A DNA stretch of 64,000 nt from Streptomyces sp. M92. GTDB taxonomy: Bacteria; Actinomycetota; Actinomycetes; Streptomycetales; Streptomycetaceae. The stretch spans positions 46,083-110,082 of the forward strand of contig NZ_CP101138.1 of NCBI RefSeq assembly GCF_028473745.1. Direction: 5' to 3'. Below, piece after piece: positions 9,274 through 17,236 of this stretch. How positions within the stretch are numbered: position 1 is the first letter of the stretch; each line of letters starts with the position of its first letter. The notes below the pieces were generated by a model that was not told the DNA's origin, did not search any database, and worked only from the letters and a program-made list of their open reading frames with translations. A program made the position numbers and the translations under genes.

Positions 9274-10275
9274 CTACTCGCCCCGCAGCATGCGGGCGAG
9301 CTCGTCGTCCATGTCGACCTTGCCCGTGTCGACCGCGGTCTCGATCCAGTCCAGCGTCGCCCGTACCTTCGCGACGTTCTCGTGCACGATCGTGCGTTCG
9401 TCCTCGCCGAGAGTACGGTCGCGCAGGCCGGGAACGGCCCGGCCGGCCGCGGCGACGAAGGAGTGGCAGGCAGTGACGAGGTCCAGGAACTCCACCGTCC
9501 GGTCGATCTTCCTCACCGCCGGCGCGACCGGGCTGGTGTCCTCGAAGTGGTCGCGGGCTTGCCGGGACCGCTCGACCTGGGCATGGTTGACCTGGAAGCG
9601 AGCGTGGTCGTCGCTCATCGCCTTGAACGCGACGTCCGGCCTGCGCAGCAGGTTCGTGGCCGCCGTGGTGGCCACGTGCTCGTCGCGGGTGAACTCCTCC
9701 ACCACCCGGGCCTTGTCCACCGTGGTCACCTTGGCCGTCACCTCGGGCCGCATCAGGAAGTCGCTGGTCACCGCAGCAGCCACCTGATCGTCCTGGGCCA
9801 GCGTGTGAATCGCGGTGATCTTCTCCCTCGGCGTCACCGGCGTCTCGACCCGGTTGCCGACCCGACGGCTGGCGTCGTCCGGCGTCCACCGGGCCTTGCC
9901 CCCGGGCGGCGTGAGGATCGCGGCGAACCGCTCCTGGTCGTCCTCGATGTATGCCAGGATCCGGTGAACGGTGTAGGAGACGCCCCTCTGCCGGCGGTCG
10001 GCCGGCCAGCGCGAGGACGTCCACCTCGCCGACTTCACCGTGCTGAACTTCAGGCCGATGTCCTCGGCCAGCCGTGTGAGCGTCGTGGTCACCGACCACT
10101 CCGGGTCCACCGCGTGGTGGCCGCCCGGCTCCCTCATCGGCTCGATCTCCAGGGCGCGGTCCCCGATCGTGAACTGCCCGCGCGTCTGCTGTTCCACCAC
10201 GTCCCGCAGCTCGGACACGATCTGCTCGTAACGGGACTGACTGACGCTTCCGACCTTGTCGATCTCCTCCGGCAT
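9274..10275 (-). CDS. DUF6192 family protein (RacO-like)
   Basis: A 333-residue soluble protein resembling the actinomycete family DUF6192. It has the recognisable opening (VGSVSQSRYEQIVSELR), the GDRALEIEP segment, a probable helix-turn-helix region around LAEDIGLKFSTVKSARW, and the C-terminal CHSFVAAAGRAVP...DDELARMLRGE signature. The family's function is unknown; the DNA-binding-like middle suggests regulation or replication. I prefer ATG 10275 as start; a GTG at 10305 would add 10 residues. It pairs with the RacP-like gene immediately downstream. Confidence 0.78.
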   Translation of the reverse strand: MPEEIDKVGSVSQSRYEQIVSELRDVVEQQTRGQFTIGDRALEIEPMREPGGHHAVDPEWSVTTTLTRLAEDIGLKFSTVKSARWTSSRWPADRRQRGVSYTVHRILAYIEDDQERFAAILTPPGGKARWTPDDASRRVGNRVETPVTPREKITAIHTLAQDDQVAAAVTSDFLMRPEVTAKVTTVDKARVVEEFTRDEHVATTAATNLLRRPDVAFKAMSDDHARFQVNHAQVERSRQARDHFEDTSPVAPAVRKIDRTVEFLDLVTACHSFVAAAGRAVPGLRDRTLGEDERTIVHENVAKVRATLDWIETAVDTGKVDMDDELARMLRGE

Positions 10276-10439
10276 GGGTTTCACCACCCATGCGGGCCGC
10301 AGCACGGAGCTGACGTCCGTGACGTGGACACGGCCCGCTCATCACCGAGAGTCAGACCGTAAATCCACTAATCACAACGATTGACCGCAAGTGACCGAAT
10401 TCTGAGCGAAGTTGGACCCTGGATGCGTTCGCGATAGGG

Positions 10440-10754
10440 TCACTGCGCCCGTTCGCCAAACGTTTCCTTCCGGCGTCGCCAGGCCCTCACCACACACCGG
10501 CGCGAGCAGTACACGGCGTTCGACCGCCGGTCGACGCCGGCCACCCACCGGGCCCCGCACTCGGGACACTCGACCTCGCCCGCACCGCCCAGCACCGCAG
10601 CCGTGAGCTTGCGCAACCGCCGGTCCGTACGCCACTGCCTGGCACGGCATGCCGCGGAACAGAACAAGGCGTCAGGCCGCGAGCCCGGCCTCAGCCGGTC
10701 ACCACAAGCCCGACAGTTCCTCTCCCCGGCCCGCCCGGTGCCCTCGGACACCAC
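10440..10754 (-). CDS. Small double zinc-finger protein
   Basis: A 104-residue basic protein with two similar Cys4 modules: CRACG...FCSAAC (~residues 15-35) and CPECG...YCSRRC (~residues 63-86), each C-x2-C / C-x3-C and each followed by an Arg/Trp-rich helix (RARQWR, VRAWRRR). It looks like a duplicated FCS/MYM-like zinc finger, possibly nucleic-acid binding. Start is the tandem GTG GTG near 10754. It lies between the DUF6192 gene and the CRISPR leader, on the opposite strand to the array. Function is not known. Confidence 0.7.
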   Translation of the reverse strand: MVSEGTGRAGERNCRACGDRLRPGSRPDALFCSAACRARQWRTDRRLRKLTAAVLGGAGEVECPECGARWVAGVDRRSNAVYCSRRCVVRAWRRRKETFGERAQ

Positions 10755-10849
10755 GCCAGCGTAGAACCCAAGGCTACTCAGAACCCGGGATCAGAAACAC
10801 GCACTCAGGAAGAAGGCACTTCGAGACGTAGCATGAGCGGCTGACCCGC

Positions 10850-10945
10850 CAAGTAGCTACGGAGCTACCCATGCCCTATTTGTCGGAATCTGCAAAAGTC
10901 ACTGAAACCGCGTCCCTGCAGTCATAAAGACGCAGGTCAAGCAGT
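10850..10945 (+). promoter_or_regulatory. Probable CRISPR leader
   Basis: The roughly 95 bases before the first repeat are relatively AT-rich for this genome (segments such as CCTATTTGTCGGAATCTGCAA) and contain no gene. The degenerate repeat is at the other end of the array, and the repeat orientation matches that of E. coli type I-E, so transcription from left to right with the leader here is inferred. Confidence 0.55.
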
Positions 10946-11646
10946 CTGCTCCCCGCACCCGCGGGGATGGTCCCAGATGGCGCAACAGTTGGTGCAACCC
11001 CCCGTGCTGCTCCCCGCACCCGCGGGGATGGTCCCAGCTCGACCTTCTCGGGACCGACGACACCGCCCTGCTCCCCGCACCCGCGGGGATGGTCCCGGCT
11101 GCGGCATCGGGAAGTCGTCGAGATCCTCCTGCTCCCCGCACCCGCGGGGATGGTCCCACGATGTCGGTCCACGTCGCCGACAGCCATTCCTGCTCCCCGC
11201 ACCCGCGGGGATGGTCCCGTCGCGCGCTGCCCCGGCCGTCAGTAGACGAACTGCTCCCCGCACCCGCGGGGATGGTCCCTCGTGCTGGAGCTGGTCGACG
11301 AGCTGAACGAGCTGCTCCCCGCACCCGCGGGGATGGTCCCGAGCCCCAGGTACAGGTAGACGGCCGCCTGGACTGCTCCCCGCACCCGCGGGGATGGTCC
11401 CCCGGACCGGGTCGGCGGCCTCTACACCGCACTCTGCTCCCCGCACCCGCGGGGATGGTCCCGCGATGCCGCCGCGCCTGGCCGAGGCCGTCATCTGCTC
11501 CCCGCACCCGCGGGGACGGTCCCCCGGATACCACGCGCTGACTACTCGCCCCCGGCTGCTCCCCGCACCCGCGGGGGTGGTCCCAAGAAGATGGTTCACG
11601 AAAGGCCGGGTTCCAGAACTGCTCCCGTAGTCGCGGGGATGGCTTC
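10946..11646 (+). CRISPR. Type I-E-like CRISPR array, 11 repeats plus a degenerate terminal repeat
   Basis: Repeats of 29 bp begin at 10946 and recur every 61 bp (11007, 11068, 11129, 11190, 11251, 11312, 11373, 11434, 11495, 11556), giving ten 32-bp unique spacers. The palindromic core is CCCCGCACCCGCGGGG, typical of actinomycete I-E arrays. The repeats at 11495 and 11556 each carry one or two base changes (GGGAC and GGGGG for GGGAT). A decayed repeat at about 11619-11646, after a 34-bp spacer, marks the leader-distal end. No cas gene lies within the window on either side, so the array is an orphan here. Confidence 0.97.
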
Positions 11647-11734
11647 GGGTAGGGTTGATTGACCGTCGCGTTGGCAGCGGCTCAGGCCTGCAACCACTGT
11701 TTTGAAGGATGAACGACGACACCAGCACGAGTGG

Positions 11735-12745
11735 CTACCCGAGAGCTCTTTCGTTCCACTGACGCCAGCTGGAGCCCAGCTCGACGAGCACCCCGTCACG
11801 ACCGAGGAAATGGAAGTCGTCCTCTTCGAGCGCGCTCTGCCGCCCGAACGCTTCGGGCCCTGCCTCATCGAGCCGAAGCACCCACTCGTACAGCGCTGAC
11901 GCCCTCGACGGCCGGGCTTCTGACCAGCTGTCATCGTCCACGGGCACGCGCTCCGCGATGTCCGCCCGCACCGACACCGTGAAGTCGGCTTCGGCGAAGT
12001 AGGCAGCGAGGTAGGGGGCGTCTTCTCCCGCGAAGCGGCGATTGTCCGGGGCTCGACTCCGGATGGCGCGTACGACAGGCAGGTAGTAGGCGACTGTCAG
12101 CATCGCCGGATCGACGCCCGCTGCTCGGCGTTGGTGGGGTGGGTCCTCCAGGTGCGCGCGCCACTCACCACGAGAGAAGTGGGCCACGTGCGCGTACGTC
12201 GCTGAGGTGGGGTGCCCGACGATCTGTGGGAGGTTGCAGGCCTGCTTCTTGGCATCCGTGACAAGCTTGTCGGTGTACCCGTTCGAGCGACCCTTGACCT
12301 CGGTGGCGATGGCCACCTGTCGGCCATGGAATCCGATGAAGTCTGGACGGGTCCGGCTGCGCTGTGCGCCCAGGTGGGCCAGGTATGCGTCCAGGTGCAC
12401 GAAGCGGCTGACGCCGAAGAAGTCGTGCGCGAAGACCTTGGCCTGCGCCTGGCCCAGGAAGAAGCTGACGGCACCCTTCTCGGCGGGATCGAGTCGGTTG
12501 TACGACGTGCTCCGCGAGTAGATGCCGCTCACAGGTTCAATCGCGGCCCGCATCATGGCCGACCGCCACTGGAGTTCCAGGGCCTGTCCGGCGCGCAGAC
12601 GGGGACCGAACGGAGTCGTCCCGATCGTGACCGCGGCCCACACCAACTGCGCCATACCGACAGGGTGATTGCCGCTGTCCGGGCTCCGTAGCCCGTTCGG
12701 TAAGGGATCAGTGAACGCTCTGAGGTCGTAGTGAATACTGCTCAT
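11735..12745 (-). CDS. Protein with a PD-(D/E)XK-like nuclease signature
   Basis: A 336-residue soluble protein of unknown family. Around residues 160-180 it has RPDFIGFHGRQVAIATEVKG: PD followed by E-x-K after a beta hairpin, the pattern of restriction-like nuclease folds, with a following Lys-rich helix (TDAKKQACNLPQI). N-terminal GMAQLVWAAVTIG and C-terminal acidic segments do not match anything I know. I chose ATG 12745 because the frame upstream is low-complexity Arg/Pro. It runs convergent to the CRISPR array and ends 88 bp from the last repeat. Nuclease activity is inferred from one motif. Confidence 0.65.
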   Translation of the reverse strand: MSSIHYDLRAFTDPLPNGLRSPDSGNHPVGMAQLVWAAVTIGTTPFGPRLRAGQALELQWRSAMMRAAIEPVSGIYSRSTSYNRLDPAEKGAVSFFLGQAQAKVFAHDFFGVSRFVHLDAYLAHLGAQRSRTRPDFIGFHGRQVAIATEVKGRSNGYTDKLVTDAKKQACNLPQIVGHPTSATYAHVAHFSRGEWRAHLEDPPHQRRAAGVDPAMLTVAYYLPVVRAIRSRAPDNRRFAGEDAPYLAAYFAEADFTVSVRADIAERVPVDDDSWSEARPSRASALYEWVLRLDEAGPEAFGRQSALEEDDFHFLGRDGVLVELGSSWRQWNERALG

Positions 12746-13361
12746 AATTGCTATGCAGCCTACCGGGGCTGGCGCCTGCCGTTCACTGCTTGCACGCGCC
12801 CCGTACGGAGGGCGCTCCACTCGGGCACCGGTTCGCAAGACCGCACCCGCGCGGAGCACGCCGCCGTACCGCCCGCTGCCGACGGCGCCGTCATCGTCCG
12901 GGGCGGTTGCGTGGTCCCGAACGAACTGCACTCGCTGTCTTCCTGCCCGTGCCGCGGGCCGGTGTCGCCTGGCGGGGACGTGCCCGTCCGAGCGATTTGC
13001 TCCTGGCCGGCCCAAGCACGAGCCAGACAATATCGGGCGACATGGTTGCTCTCCGTGAAAGAGTCAGGCGGCTAATTCACCGCATACGGATCAGCCACTA
13101 CCGGAACGGGCAGCAGCAAGGCCGACTGCAGCGGCAATTTCGGGTACGTCGCCAAGTCGTACGGCCACGAGGTCTAAGTTCCGGGCCAGGACTGGACTCG
13201 CTATTCCTACTGACCTGAACATTCCGCTCTACGGAGCTAGCCACTGCCGGTAGGTGTGGGGAACTCTGGGCCGGCGTGCTTCCGGCGGGGAAGGGCTGCC
13301 GGGCTGCAACGCGGCCAGCGGCTTTCCGCACCCGCGGCCCCGGATGTGGCGGACAGCGAGG
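12746..13361. other. Intergenic region without a supported gene
   Basis: About 600 bp with no convincing coding sequence on either strand. One short plus-strand frame ending at about 13177 reads ADCSGNFGYVAKSYGHEV before a stop and has the codon bias of a real gene, but a stop lies just upstream, so at most it is the tail of a lost gene. Confidence 0.4.
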
Positions 13362-13748
13362 TCAGGCCGTCGGCAGGCGCAGTGAGCGCAGCCGTTCGGC
13401 GACGGCGAACGAGTCGAGCCGCAGGGCGGTGATGTCGGCGATGAGGTCCCGCCAGGCTTCGAACTTGGTGTTCACCCGCTCCCCGTGCATTCCGAGGTAC
13501 GCCACGGCCACGCCGAAGCCGTACAGCTCGTTGCGGGCGGGCAGCGGCCGGAGCACGACGCACTCCTCCAGCATTACTGCCGCACGCCAGAAGGCGTCTG
13601 GGTTGTGCTGGTCGTGACGGGGCGGGTCGACCTTGTGCCGGGCGGCCAGGCCGACGAAGACGGAGTAGTCGTTGACGGCGAGATCGTCCAGCAGCTCAGC
13701 CTGGCGTTCGAGGAACCACCGGTAGTCGACGTAGTACTCGGCAGGCAC
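13362..13748 (-). CDS. Fic-type toxin-antitoxin system, toxin component (Doc-like)
   Basis: A 128-residue protein resembling the small Fic/Doc toxin components common in Streptomyces. The diagnostic stretch is LPARNELYGFGVAVAYLGMHG at ~residue 85, aligned to the HPFxDGNKR-x-A-x-x-FLxxNG region of Doc. Here the catalytic His and the GNKR loop are not conserved (RNEL), as in other members of this actinomycete subgroup, so AMP- or phospho-transfer activity is uncertain. GTG start at 13748, 3 bp after the antitoxin stop; the antitoxin is transcribed first, the usual order. Confidence 0.7.
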   Translation of the reverse strand: MPAEYYVDYRWFLERQAELLDDLAVNDYSVFVGLAARHKVDPPRHDQHNPDAFWRAAVMLEECVVLRPLPARNELYGFGVAVAYLGMHGERVNTKFEAWRDLIADITALRLDSFAVAERLRSLRLPTA

Positions 13749-13751
13749 AGG

Positions 13752-13991
13752 TCAGGCCGCCCGCGGGGCGGTCCGGGCCGGCGCAGAGCCACCGTACTCG
13801 GCGTCGAACGCAGCGACCGTTTCCGGGTCGCTGGTCACCTGCCGGAAGATTTCCGCGCCCTCGGCCAGCGCGCGCTCGCGCCGCTTCTCCTCGGCGACCT
13901 GCGCGAGGTAGGCGTCCAGCGGCAGTCCCGCCGCGTCGGCTAGGGCCCGCAGCGCGTCCGCGGTGGTGTCGTCGATCTCGATGCCAGCCAT
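13752..13991 (-). CDS. Antitoxin of the Fic-type pair
   Basis: A 79-residue acidic protein opening with IEIDDTTADALRALADAAG, a ribbon-helix-helix-like strand and helix, followed by a charged helix (AEEKRRERALAEGAEIFRQ) and a disordered Ala/Pro tail, which suits toxin binding. ATG 13991 is chosen over a longer upstream frame because homologous antitoxins start at this strand. It lies 3 bp upstream of the toxin gene. Confidence 0.72.
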   Translation of the reverse strand: MAGIEIDDTTADALRALADAAGLPLDAYLAQVAEEKRRERALAEGAEIFRQVTSDPETVAAFDAEYGGSAPARTAPRAA

Positions 13992-14046
13992 GCGTCGAGT
14001 ATGCCGCGTGAGACCACGTCCAGGCCAGCGACCTGAGGACACTGCA

Positions 14047-14440
14047 CTGAGCAGCGGGTTTCCTGATCGCTTCTATCTTCGGGCTGCTTACCCTGGCGGG
14101 ATTCGCGTACGCGCCGCATCTCGCTGACCTGCCGGATCAGAAGATGTGGCGCATCGACCGCGCCGCCGGCTACGGCGCCTTCCAGGACGCGGCCCGCGGT
14201 CGGATCGACCTCGCCAGGATCGAACGCCACTGGGAGGACAACCTTTGGATCATCGGCTCCATCCACACCGGCGCCGTGCGCGCGTACGACGTGATCGGGA
14301 TGCTGTCCCGCGACGGCCGCCCCACCCCGCTCGGCGACGCGATCGCCCACTACGAGCGGATCTCCAAGACTCTGCACATCCTGCGCTTGGTCGACGAGCC
14401 CGGCTACCGGCGGCAGATCAAGAGCCAGGCCAACCTAGCG
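14047..14440 (+). pseudogene. Tn3-family transposase, C-terminal fragment
   Basis: A plus-strand frame with no usable start reads as the C-terminal catalytic region of a Tn3 transposase: FAYAPHLADLPDQKMWR, then WEDNLWIIGSIHTGAVRAYD, then REGRPTPLG-like (SRDGRPTPLGDAIAHYERI) and KTLHILRLVDEPGYRRQI. Only about 130 of ~1000 residues survive; the N-terminal nine tenths are absent and the match ends abruptly at about 14437, where the ligase remnant begins. It is a decayed or truncated transposon end. Confidence 0.8.
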
Positions 14441-14441
14441 T

Positions 14442-15387
14442 TTCAGCCCCGGCTCGAAGCGGGGTATCGGCGGGCGACAGCTCCGGGCGCATCCGGTGCC
14501 AGCGCGCCGGGTGACGCCACCGCCCGGCACCGTCCCGGGCGACGTCGACACCGACCTCCACCACAAGCTCCGGGGTGACCAGCGTGACGTGCAGACTTTC
14601 GCGTGACCCCCACCCGGCAGAGAACGACCACCCTGCCCAGGGACGCTGGTCCCCAGCCGAGGTGAGGAACCTGGCGACCGACCGGCCCGAGGCCTGCGGA
14701 AGCGGCGTGCTGCGTCCGACGTAGCGCAGGCGCCCGGCCGTGTCGTATCGCCCCAGCAGCAGCGTGCCAGCCGCCGGGCCCGTGTACGCCCCCACTACGG
14801 CGTCCTCGGTCACCCTGACCTTGTGCTTGTGCCACCCACGCACGGACGGCTCGTAGACGCCTTCCAACCTCTTGGAAATCACCCCTTCGAGACCGACGGC
14901 CGTCCAGGTGCCCAGCCACTCGCGCACGGTGTCCGGGTCGGTGGTCGACGGGCACAACGCCCACGGTGCGGTGAGCCGGTGCTCAGCGAAGAGGGCTTCC
15001 AGGGCGGCCCGGCGTCGCCTGTACGTCCACCCGGTGGTGTCGGTGCCCGCCAGGCGCAGCAGGTCGAAGGCGACGAGGTGGGCGGGATACTCGGCGGCGA
15101 GCCGGTTCGCGCTAGCTCCGCGCCGCTGCAACCGTCCCTGGAGCCGCTCGAAGGCGAGCCTGTCGTCCTGCCCCATACGACACCTCCCCATCGAGAGCGG
15201 TCGCGTCCGGGAGCTGCGAGGCGCCGACACACAGCTCGGGGAAGGAATTGGCGAAGGCCGTTCCCTGGCAGGAGCGCAGCGCCAGGCCCCCGGCGCCCCA
15301 GGACAGAAGTACCCGCCATCCGTCCTTCTCCAAAATTTGACGTGTCTCATGAGACATCAGCTCGTGTCTCGGCCCCAAAATGATCAA
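14442..15387 (-). pseudogene. ATP-dependent DNA ligase (LigD/LigC-type), frameshifted
   Basis: Two minus-strand frames together spell one ATP-dependent ligase. The N-terminal part (15387 to ~15180) carries LEKDGWRVLLSWGAG, where the KxDG catalytic motif has lost one residue, and LPDATALDGEV. The frame then shifts at ~15175 and continues with RLAFERLQGRLQRR, LEGVISKRLEG (motif IV) and WHKHKVR (motif V), through the OB-fold to RPELSPADTP. With a damaged nucleotidyl motif and a frameshift the gene is almost certainly dead. Its 3' end abuts the Tn3 fragment. Confidence 0.8.
15343..15356. promoter_or_regulatory. Perfect 14-bp palindrome upstream of the methyltransferase
   Basis: TGTCTCATGAGACA is self-complementary and lies about 67-80 bp before the methyltransferase start at 15423, with a second half-site (GTGTCTC) at 15364-15370. 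The size and spacing suit a TetR-type operator. No regulator gene sits next to it. It lies inside the decayed ligase 5' region. Confidence 0.45.
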
Positions 15388-15422
15388 ACACCGCAGGGGC
15401 CGCTCGTGTCAGGATGCTGGGC

Positions 15423-16190
15423 ATGTCTGGTCGCGCGCTGAGTTTCGGGGTGGTGGCGGGAGCATACGAACGGTTCCGGCCGGGGTACCCCGTAGAGCTG
15501 TTCGACATGGTGATGGCATACGCGGGCTACCCGGTTCGGACCGCACTCGAGATCGGAGCTGGGACAGGCAAGGCAACCCGCCTGTTCGCTCAACGAGGGG
15601 TCATAGTCACCGCGACTGATCCTGACGGATCCATGCTCGCCGAGCTGCGCAAGCGCGTGCCGACGAACGTCGGAACGGTGCAGGCTGCGTTCGAGGACTT
15701 GCAACCGGGCAATCGGTACGGACTCGTCTATGCGGCAGCAGCGCTGCATTGGACGAAACCGGAGGGCCGGTGGTCGCGCATCGCCACGCTGCTGGAACCG
15801 GGCGGCGTATTCGCCTCATGCGGGGGGCCATTTCGACTGGCTGACCCGGCTGTAGAGGAAGCTGTCCGCGCGGCGCGAGCACCGTTCTTGGAGAGTGACG
15901 AGGTTGCGTCGCCTGACGGGACGCCTCCGGATCATGAGATGCAGTGGCCGGGTACAGAGTTGCAACGGTCTGACTGGTTCACCGGCGTTCAGCAGTCCGT
16001 GATCGAACGGCGCGTGACGATGAGCGCTCGCGACTACGTGGGGCATCTCTCCACCATCTCGGCCTATCTCGTCTTGCCGATCGCGGAGCGAGAGCACGCC
16101 TTGAGTCAGATCGAGCAGGTACTGCCGGACAGAGTCGAGATGGTCGCCGACATCACCGTCCATCTCGCGCGTCGGCGCCACGAGGATTGA
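15423..16190 (+). CDS. Class I SAM-dependent methyltransferase
   Basis: A 255-residue Rossmann-fold methyltransferase. Motif I is ALEIGAGTGKATRLF (~residue 40), followed by the acidic strand end VTATDPDG and the post-motif YAAAALHWTKPEGRW. These features match the ubiquinone/menaquinone-type small-molecule group common in Streptomyces. An ATG at 15414 (three residues longer) is an alternative start. Its last 85 bp overlap the convergent small gene at 16106. The substrate is unknown. Confidence 0.88.
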   Translation: MSGRALSFGVVAGAYERFRPGYPVELFDMVMAYAGYPVRTALEIGAGTGKATRLFAQRGVIVTATDPDGSMLAELRKRVPTNVGTVQAAFEDLQPGNRYGLVYAAAALHWTKPEGRWSRIATLLEPGGVFASCGGPFRLADPAVEEAVRAARAPFLESDEVASPDGTPPDHEMQWPGTELQRSDWFTGVQQSVIERRVTMSARDYVGHLSTISAYLVLPIAEREHALSQIEQVLPDRVEMVADITVHLARRRHED

Positions 16191-16495
16191 TCACGACATC
16201 TGGTCATGTCAGCCCGCCGGCCCTCGTGGTAGCGGCACGGCCGGTCAAGTTCGCCGCACGCCGGGCAGTTCTCCCAGTCGGCGGCGTCGTACGGCTCGAT
16301 CTCCATGGGCACGTCATCGGTGGCGGGCAGCTCCAGCGCGGCGTGTGGCCGGGCCACGCCGAGAACGCGCTGGGACCAGTCCTCGGGCAGCGCGCGGACC
16401 TGCATGGCGAGTGCGGCGACCACGGCGGGCTGGTGCTCGATGAGGCGCTGCCACAGCGTGTCCGCCGTGGTCAGCGCGTCGGGCGATAACGTCAT
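16106..16495 (-). CDS. Small Cys-containing protein, C-terminus probably replaced
   Basis: A 129-residue protein whose first ~95 residues look authentic: TADTLWQRLIEHQPAVVAAL, LPEDWSQRVLGVARP and a Cys cluster ENCPACGELDRPCRYHEG. I recall similar short Streptomyces proteins from mobile regions, function unknown. After HEG (~16215) the sequence turns Arg/Ser-rich and runs antisense through the methyltransferase 3' end, so the natural C-terminus has probably been lost at a junction. Start is ATG 16495; a longer frame begins at 16543. Confidence 0.55.
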   Translation of the reverse strand: MTLSPDALTTADTLWQRLIEHQPAVVAALAMQVRALPEDWSQRVLGVARPHAALELPATDDVPMEIEPYDAADWENCPACGELDRPCRYHEGRRADMTRCRDQSSWRRRARWTVMSATISTLSGSTCSI

Positions 16496-16610
16496 GTCGT
16501 CTTCTTCTGGACGGAGTTGTCGGGGGGATAGGAAGGCAGGCACGCGTACGCCGAGTCCCGGGTGATGTCGTAGCCGGTCATCGATGCCCCTGGTCGTCGT
16601 CGGATGCCTG

Positions 16611-17045
16611 CTAGGGATTAACGATGCGGGTGAGTGCCTCGCGGAAGACGGGGACGAGTTCCTTGTCCATCCGGTACGCGATGTTCTGGTGCCAGGACGG
16701 GTTGTCGGGGTTGGAGACGGGAGTGACGGGTGCCGGGGTGCCCTCCGGCCACCAGCCCTTGCGGACTCCCCGCGGCATGGCCCGGGTCAGTGCGTTGGAC
16801 GGGCCGTTGAGCTTGCCGAGGACACGGCGGAGGTGGTCGGCGTCGAGGTAGCCGTCGCCGTCCACGATGACCATCTCGGCCATCCGGCGTCCGCCGGCGG
16901 GGAGGGAGCGGAGGTAGCGCTCGGCACGGTCGACGGTCCAGCCGGGGCGGACCGTGGTGACGGACAGCTCCGCGTGGTGCTGGGCGGCGAGCGCAACGAT
17001 CTTCTCGGCGAACTCTTCGGTCGCGCCCTCGATGACGATTCTCAT
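16611..17045 (-). CDS. Hypothetical protein, 144 aa
   Basis: Unrecognised soluble protein beginning MRIVIEGATEEFAEKIVALA, a beta-alpha start typical of small regulatory or RNA-binding folds, with a central GRRMAEMVIVDGDGYLD strand and a Trp-rich tail (KGWWPEGTPAPVTP, NPSWHQNIAYRMDKEL). ATG 17045 is preceded by GGAAGG 6 bp upstream, a good ribosome site. It is divergent from the tyrosine recombinase gene across 190 bp. Confidence 0.65.
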   Translation of the reverse strand: MRIVIEGATEEFAEKIVALAAQHHAELSVTTVRPGWTVDRAERYLRSLPAGGRRMAEMVIVDGDGYLDADHLRRVLGKLNGPSNALTRAMPRGVRKGWWPEGTPAPVTPVSNPDNPSWHQNIAYRMDKELVPVFREALTRIVNP

Positions 17046-17236
17046 GGAGACCTTCCGGTGAATCCTTGCCCGGTTCTTCCCGGGCTCCATGGAGGATGCC
17101 GCTCCGAGGGTCCGCCCGTCTAGACCGGGGAGAAAGTTGGCGGAATTATGCACTCGTTCGGGTGGCCTGGTGGCACGGTGCGTCTCGCCTCGGATAACCT
17201 CTCCTTATCCGACGTCAGGACCGAGAGGGGGAGCGC

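Noticed and set aside
10876..11728. Several apparent proteins with repeated PRTRGDGP- or GTIPAGAGS-like units.
   Set aside because: They are translations of the CRISPR repeats, not genes.
12748..13218. Overlapping short plus-strand frames between the nuclease-like gene and the toxin-antitoxin pair.
   Set aside because: Arg/Pro-rich composition, no ribosome site and no recognisable family; treated as non-coding.
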